DNA of 25,545 nt, taken from NCBI GenBank assembly GCA_027858795.1, contig JAQICF010000275.1, forward strand, positions 1 through 25,545. Direction: 5' to 3'. Shown one piece after another: positions 22,214-25,545 of the stretch. Numbering within the stretch: the first letter of the stretch is position 1; the number at the start of each line of letters is the position of its first letter. Both the position numbers and the translations under genes were made by a program. Origin of the DNA: Candidatus Delongbacteria bacterium. GTDB taxonomy: Bacteria; Delongbacteria; UBA4055. The notes under the pieces are model-generated. The model searched no databases. It was not told the origin of the DNA and saw only the letters and a program-made list of their open reading frames with translations.

Positions 22214-24206
22214 AAATCCTCTCTTTAATCAACCCTTCCAATATCCGTATTCTATCCCTGTACTCAGCAGCCCGTTCAAATTCAAGATTATCAGCAGCTT
22301 CGATCATTAATACATCAAGTTCAATGATCTCATTCCTTGCTTCACTGATCTCTTTGTATTCAGCTTTTTTCTCTTTTACCTGAGCAGCTGTTTCATGCTC
22401 TCCCATCTGAGTCTGTTTTAAGATGTCTTCAGAGGATTTATAAATAGTCTTTGGTGTGATATTATTTTTTATATTATACTCTTCCTGAACTTTCCTTCTT
22501 CTGTCAGTTTCTGCAATACAAGCTTCCATTGATTGAGTTATTTTATCACCGTAGAATATTACCCTTCCATTAACATTTCTTGCAGCTCTTCCAGATGTTT
22601 GTAATAATGATCTTCTGTCCCTGAGAAAACCTTCTCTATCCGCATCAAGAATACCTATTAAAGATACTTCCGGAAGATCAAGTCCTTCTCTCAGCAGATT
22701 TATACCTACAAGAACATCAAATTTACCTAATCTTAGATCTCTTAAAAGTTTTACTCTTTCCAGAGAGATAATTTCACTATGAAGATACCTTGCTTTTATT
22801 CCATTTTCTTTCAGGAATGTTGTAAGATCTTCAGACATTCTTTTAGTTAGTGTTGTAACGAGAACTTTCTCTTTTTTCTCAGTGGTTTTTTTGATCTCCT
22901 CCATCAGATCATCGATCTGACCTTTCGAAGGTCGTACTTCAATTGTAGGATCAAGAATTCCGGTTGGTCTAATTATTTGCTCAATGATCAAACCATTTGA
23001 TTTCTTTAGTTCATATTCTGAAGGGGTTGCTGAAAGGTATAAAGTTTTCTTTGTGACTTCTTCGAACTCCTCGAATTTTAAAGGTCTATTATCCAATGCT
23101 GAAGGTAATCTGAAACCATAGTCAACTAATGTGGTTTTTCTGGACCTATCACCTTTGTACATTGCTCGAACTTGAGGAATAGTTGCGTGTGATTCATCAA
23201 TTATCATTAAAAAATCATCTGGAAAGAAATCTATCAGACAATAAGGTCTTTGACCCGGTTGTCTACCTGAAATATGTCTGGAATAATTCTCAATTCCCGG
23301 GCAGAATCCCATTTCTTTAAGAAATTCAATATCCATTTTAGTTCTATTCTCTATTCTCTGAGCTTCAACAAGCATATTTCGAGTTTGAAAGTATGGTACT
23401 CGAGTTTCAAGTTCTTCTTCAATTAAGTGAATTGCTTTTTGTAATTTTGGTTGAGTCACAACAAAATGCTTAGCAGGATAAATATTTATTTCTGTCAGAA
23501 CTTCAATAACTTTACCTGTTAAAAAGTTTATGATCTCAATTCTTTCAACTTCATCACCAAAAGTATGGAGTCTAATACCAGTATCATCATAAGCAGGATG
23601 AATATCAATTATATCACCCTTTATTCTGAATTTACCATTGGAAAGGTCATAGTTATTTCTCTCATATTGCATTTCGATCAGTGCTTGAAAAAAATTATTT
23701 CTATCCAGCAGATCGCCTGTATGAATAGCAGTTGAAAGCTCTTTATAATCATCAGGAGATCCAAGTCCATAAATGCAACTGACAGATGCCACTATTATCA
23801 CATCATTACGGGATATAAGAGAAGATGTTGCTCTAAGTCTAAGTTTCTCGATTTCATCATTCGAAGAAGTCGTTTTTTCAATGTATATATCCCTTGTTGG
23901 CATATATGCTTCAGGTTGGTAATAATCGTAGTAACTAATAAAATATTCTACTGCATTTTCAGGAAAAAATTCTTTGATCTCTCCGTATAGCTGAGCAGCC
24001 AATGTTTTATTATGTGAAAGTATCAAAGTGGGTTTATTTAATTTTTCTATCACATTTGCCATTGTAAAGGTCTTACCACTTCCGGTAACTCCTAGAAGAG
24101 TTTGTTTCTCAACTCCAGCCTTGAAATTGTTATAGATCTGTTCAATTGCTTCAGGCTGGTCTCCTGTAGGGGAAAACGGGGATATTAGTTTGAATTTATT
24201 TTTCAT
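22212..24206 (-). CDS. uvrB: UvrB, excinuclease ABC subunit B
   Basis: This 664-residue damage-verifying helicase-like subunit of nucleotide excision repair is of full family length. Walker A GVTGSGKT (39-46) is visible, as are the beta-hairpin region (YYDYYQPEAYMPTRDIYIEK), the DEAD-type motif IDESHATIPQ, motif V VGINLLREGLDLPEVSL, and motif VI (TSGRAARNVNG). The UVR motif that binds UvrC lies in the last 40 residues (LMIEAADNLEFERAAEYRD). UvrB receives damaged DNA from UvrA and recruits UvrC for incision. No clear ribosome-binding site precedes the ATG (CATTTT). A possible promoter TTGTAA-17-TAAATT lies so close that the mRNA could be nearly leaderless. It is divergent from bamA. Confidence 0.97.
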   Translation of the reverse strand: MKNKFKLISPFSPTGDQPEAIEQIYNNFKAGVEKQTLLGVTGSGKTFTMANVIEKLNKPTLILSHNKTLAAQLYGEIKEFFPENAVEYFISYYDYYQPEAYMPTRDIYIEKTTSSNDEIEKLRLRATSSLISRNDVIIVASVSCIYGLGSPDDYKELSTAIHTGDLLDRNNFFQALIEMQYERNNYDLSNGKFRIKGDIIDIHPAYDDTGIRLHTFGDEVERIEIINFLTGKVIEVLTEINIYPAKHFVVTQPKLQKAIHLIEEELETRVPYFQTRNMLVEAQRIENRTKMDIEFLKEMGFCPGIENYSRHISGRQPGQRPYCLIDFFPDDFLMIIDESHATIPQVRAMYKGDRSRKTTLVDYGFRLPSALDNRPLKFEEFEEVTKKTLYLSATPSEYELKKSNGLIIEQIIRPTGILDPTIEVRPSKGQIDDLMEEIKKTTEKKEKVLVTTLTKRMSEDLTTFLKENGIKARYLHSEIISLERVKLLRDLRLGKFDVLVGINLLREGLDLPEVSLIGILDADREGFLRDRRSLLQTSGRAARNVNGRVIFYGDKITQSMEACIAETDRRRKVQEEYNIKNNITPKTIYKSSEDILKQTQMGEHETAAQVKEKKAEYKEISEARNEIIELDVLMIEAADNLEFERAAEYRDRIRILEGLIKERI

Positions 24207-24250
24207 AAAATGAATTTAAAGATTGAAAGTTACAATTACAAGAATAAAAT

Positions 24251-24317
24251 CGTTTTTGTAGGGGAGGTCTTATGCCTACCCGTAGAGACGTAGCACTGCT
24301 ACGTCTTCACAAAACCG
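24251..24317. repeat. Composite palindromic element in the uvrB-bamA spacer
   Basis: The outer arms CGTTTTTGT and ACAAAACCG pair with one mismatch. Inside are a GTAGGGGAGG...CCTACCC hairpin and a perfect AGACGTAGCA-C-TGCTACGTCT hairpin (24286-24306). The layout resembles the three-way element at 14238. The rest of 24207-24537 holds the bamA upstream region. Confidence 0.7.
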
Positions 24318-24429
24318 TTTTTTCAGAACAAATAATATTTTATCACGTATAAAAGAGAATTATAACAAACATAGGAATGTGTTTATCAATATTCAGGTAT
24401 ATATACCGATTATGTTCAAATTTAATAGC

Positions 24430-24458
24430 TTGACATTTATTAAACCAAAAGTTAAATT
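24430..24458 (+). promoter_or_regulatory. Putative bamA promoter
   Basis: TTGACA (24430-24435) and TAAATT (24453-24458) are separated by 17 bases, about 80 bases before the start codon. A (CTTAA)3 tract at 24494-24510 lies in the leader. Confidence 0.4.
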
Positions 24459-24537
24459 CTGCACGTATATAAATTAAATATATAATAATAAGGACTTAAC
24501 TTAACTTAACAACGAATATATAATCACAAGGAAATAA

Positions 24538-25545
24538 ATGCTTATCAATAAATATATTACATTACTATTATTAGCCGTATCGCTATTATTAAATTCACAG
24601 CAGGGTGCTGGATCAGCACAAGAGGCAATGGAGATCGTTGATCTTGTAGTTGAAGGAACGAATGTTACCACAGATGTAATAAAGTTGTCTTCAGGACTTG
24701 GAAAAGGTGAAAAGGTTTACGGGGAAGATATTCAAAATGCTATTAGGAAATTATGGGGGCTGAATCTTTTTTCAGATGTTATAATTGAAGCTAAAACTTT
24801 AGATAATGGTAAGATATTCTTGAAAATTATCCTTGAAGAGATACCAAGATTGAATAGTGTTAAGATTAATGGAATTGAAGAATTTAAAGAAGAAGAGATC
24901 GAGCCACTTATAAAATTGAGAAGAGGACAGGTTCTAAAGAAAAGCAACCTAACTGATCTTGAAAATATTATCAAAGATTTTTATAAATCCGAGAATTACC
25001 TTCTTGCAAATGTCGAATTCAAAACAGAGCATATCAATGAAAAAGAAGTTGACCTTACAATCTCAATTTATGAAGGCAAGGAAATATTCATTGAAGAGAT
25101 CACTTTTCATGGGAATACCGTATTTGATAAAGGTGATCTTATGGACAATTTTGAAGAAACCCATGAAGATGCCTGGTGGAGAGATGGAGAATACAAAAGA
25201 GATTTATTTGAGGGAGATCTGGAGAGACTTGTTTATTTCTATCAAAATAACGGATATAAAGATGTGGAGGTTGTAAGCGATTCGGTTTATTACAATGATA
25301 AAAAGGATGAAATATATATTGATGTTAATATCTCCGAAGGAAAAAAATATTTTTTCGGAAAGACAAAATTTGAGGGAAATTCATTATTCTCTAATGAAGA
25401 ATTAGCTAGAGGTTTAGACTTTGAACAAGGTGATGTATTTAGTCAGGAATTATTTGACATGTCATTATATAACAATTTATCAACGATGTACATGGATAAG
25501 GGTTACTTAAGAGCCCAAATCGTTCCAGAAGAACAATTGACAGGA
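24538..25545 (+). CDS. bamA: BamA-family outer-membrane assembly protein, 5' part
   Basis: An open frame of 336 codons runs off the window edge. It begins with a signal peptide (KYITLLLLAVSLLL, likely cleaved after GAGSA). POTRA domains follow: about 33-105 (VDLVVEGTNVTTDVIKLSSG, LWGLNLFSDV), about 106-185 (VKINGIEEFKEEEI), about 187-273 (EEITFHGNTVFDKGDL, YQNNGYKD), and a fourth that is incomplete (TKFEGNSLFSNEEL, YMDKGYLRAQI). POTRA repeats bind BAM partners and unfolded porins; the C-terminal beta-barrel lies outside the window. A ribosome-binding site (AAGGAAA) precedes the ATG. The gene shows that the organism has an outer membrane. TamA-type relatives are possible, but the POTRA number favours BamA. 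Confidence 0.9.
   Translation, partial: MLINKYITLLLLAVSLLLNSQQGAGSAQEAMEIVDLVVEGTNVTTDVIKLSSGLGKGEKVYGEDIQNAIRKLWGLNLFSDVIIEAKTLDNGKIFLKIILEEIPRLNSVKINGIEEFKEEEIEPLIKLRRGQVLKKSNLTDLENIIKDFYKSENYLLANVEFKTEHINEKEVDLTISIYEGKEIFIEEITFHGNTVFDKGDLMDNFEETHEDAWWRDGEYKRDLFEGDLERLVYFYQNNGYKDVEVVSDSVYYNDKKDEIYIDVNISEGKKYFFGKTKFEGNSLFSNEELARGLDFEQGDVFSQELFDMSLYNNLSTMYMDKGYLRAQIVPEEQLTG

Noticed and set aside
24494..24510. (CTTAA)3 tract in the bamA leader
   Set aside because: It is a short tandem run in AT-rich DNA, too short to call a functional element.
24959..25276. Plus-strand open frame of 105 codons
   Set aside because: It is out of frame inside the BamA POTRA region, whose own frame is clearly conserved.

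Overview
The window looks like an accessory region of an AT-rich, Gram-negative (diderm) bacterium. A BamA-type outer-membrane assembly gene starts at the right edge, next to a complete uvrB. ORF6N genes, a DprA-like relic, short 'GTAGGGGC...' palindromes and heptanucleotide tracts suggest an uncultivated member of the Fibrobacterota-Chlorobiota-Bacteroidota (FCB) sphere. That placement is a guess from style, not from a marker gene. UGA is used as an ordinary stop (for example in the ATGA overlap at 4032-4035), so the genetic code is standard.

Region 1 (1-13858) is a co-directional defence island, probably one transcription unit ending at a clear terminator. In order it holds: a DUF1016/YhcG protein that has lost its nuclease core through an in-frame deletion; a phospholipase-D/SF2 helicase; an Eco57I-type adenine methyltransferase that overlaps the helicase by 4 bases; an McrB-type GTPase; a deaminase fused to a HATPase_c_4/winged-helix protein, overlapping mcrB by 8 bases; an McrC-type nuclease; and a protein with uracil-DNA-glycosylase-like features. 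The helicase-nuclease plus methyltransferase resembles a restriction-modification unit. The McrB/deaminase/McrC part resembles a modification-dependent restriction system with an unusual deaminase-regulator component. Two 35-bp palindromes sit between the deaminase gene and mcrC.

Region 2 (13859-19274) is repeat-rich and eroding. It has small genes of unknown function, two ORF6N/PLD-like paralogues (15058 and 18230) with duplicated upstream sequences, a DprA-like pseudogene, three attC-like repeats (two of 78 bp, one of 68 bp) each following a small cassette-like gene (zinc ribbon, PTPS/QueD-like, DsrE-like), and a possible ammonia-lyase tail. The DsrE-like gene has an in-frame UGA exactly at its conserved redox cysteine, followed by a SECIS-like hairpin, so it is a candidate selenoprotein. 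Both ORF6N genes carry a DNA palindrome with a shared core inside the coding sequence, read in different codon registers.

Region 3 (19275-22213) holds an AAA+ ATPase and a WYL regulator, with inverted repeats in the regulator's upstream region. Region 4 (22212-25545) is conserved chromosome: uvrB (minus strand) and the 5' part of bamA (plus strand), separated by a palindromic element. Throughout regions 2-4, palindromes or heptad tracts supply the last codons and stop codons of genes.
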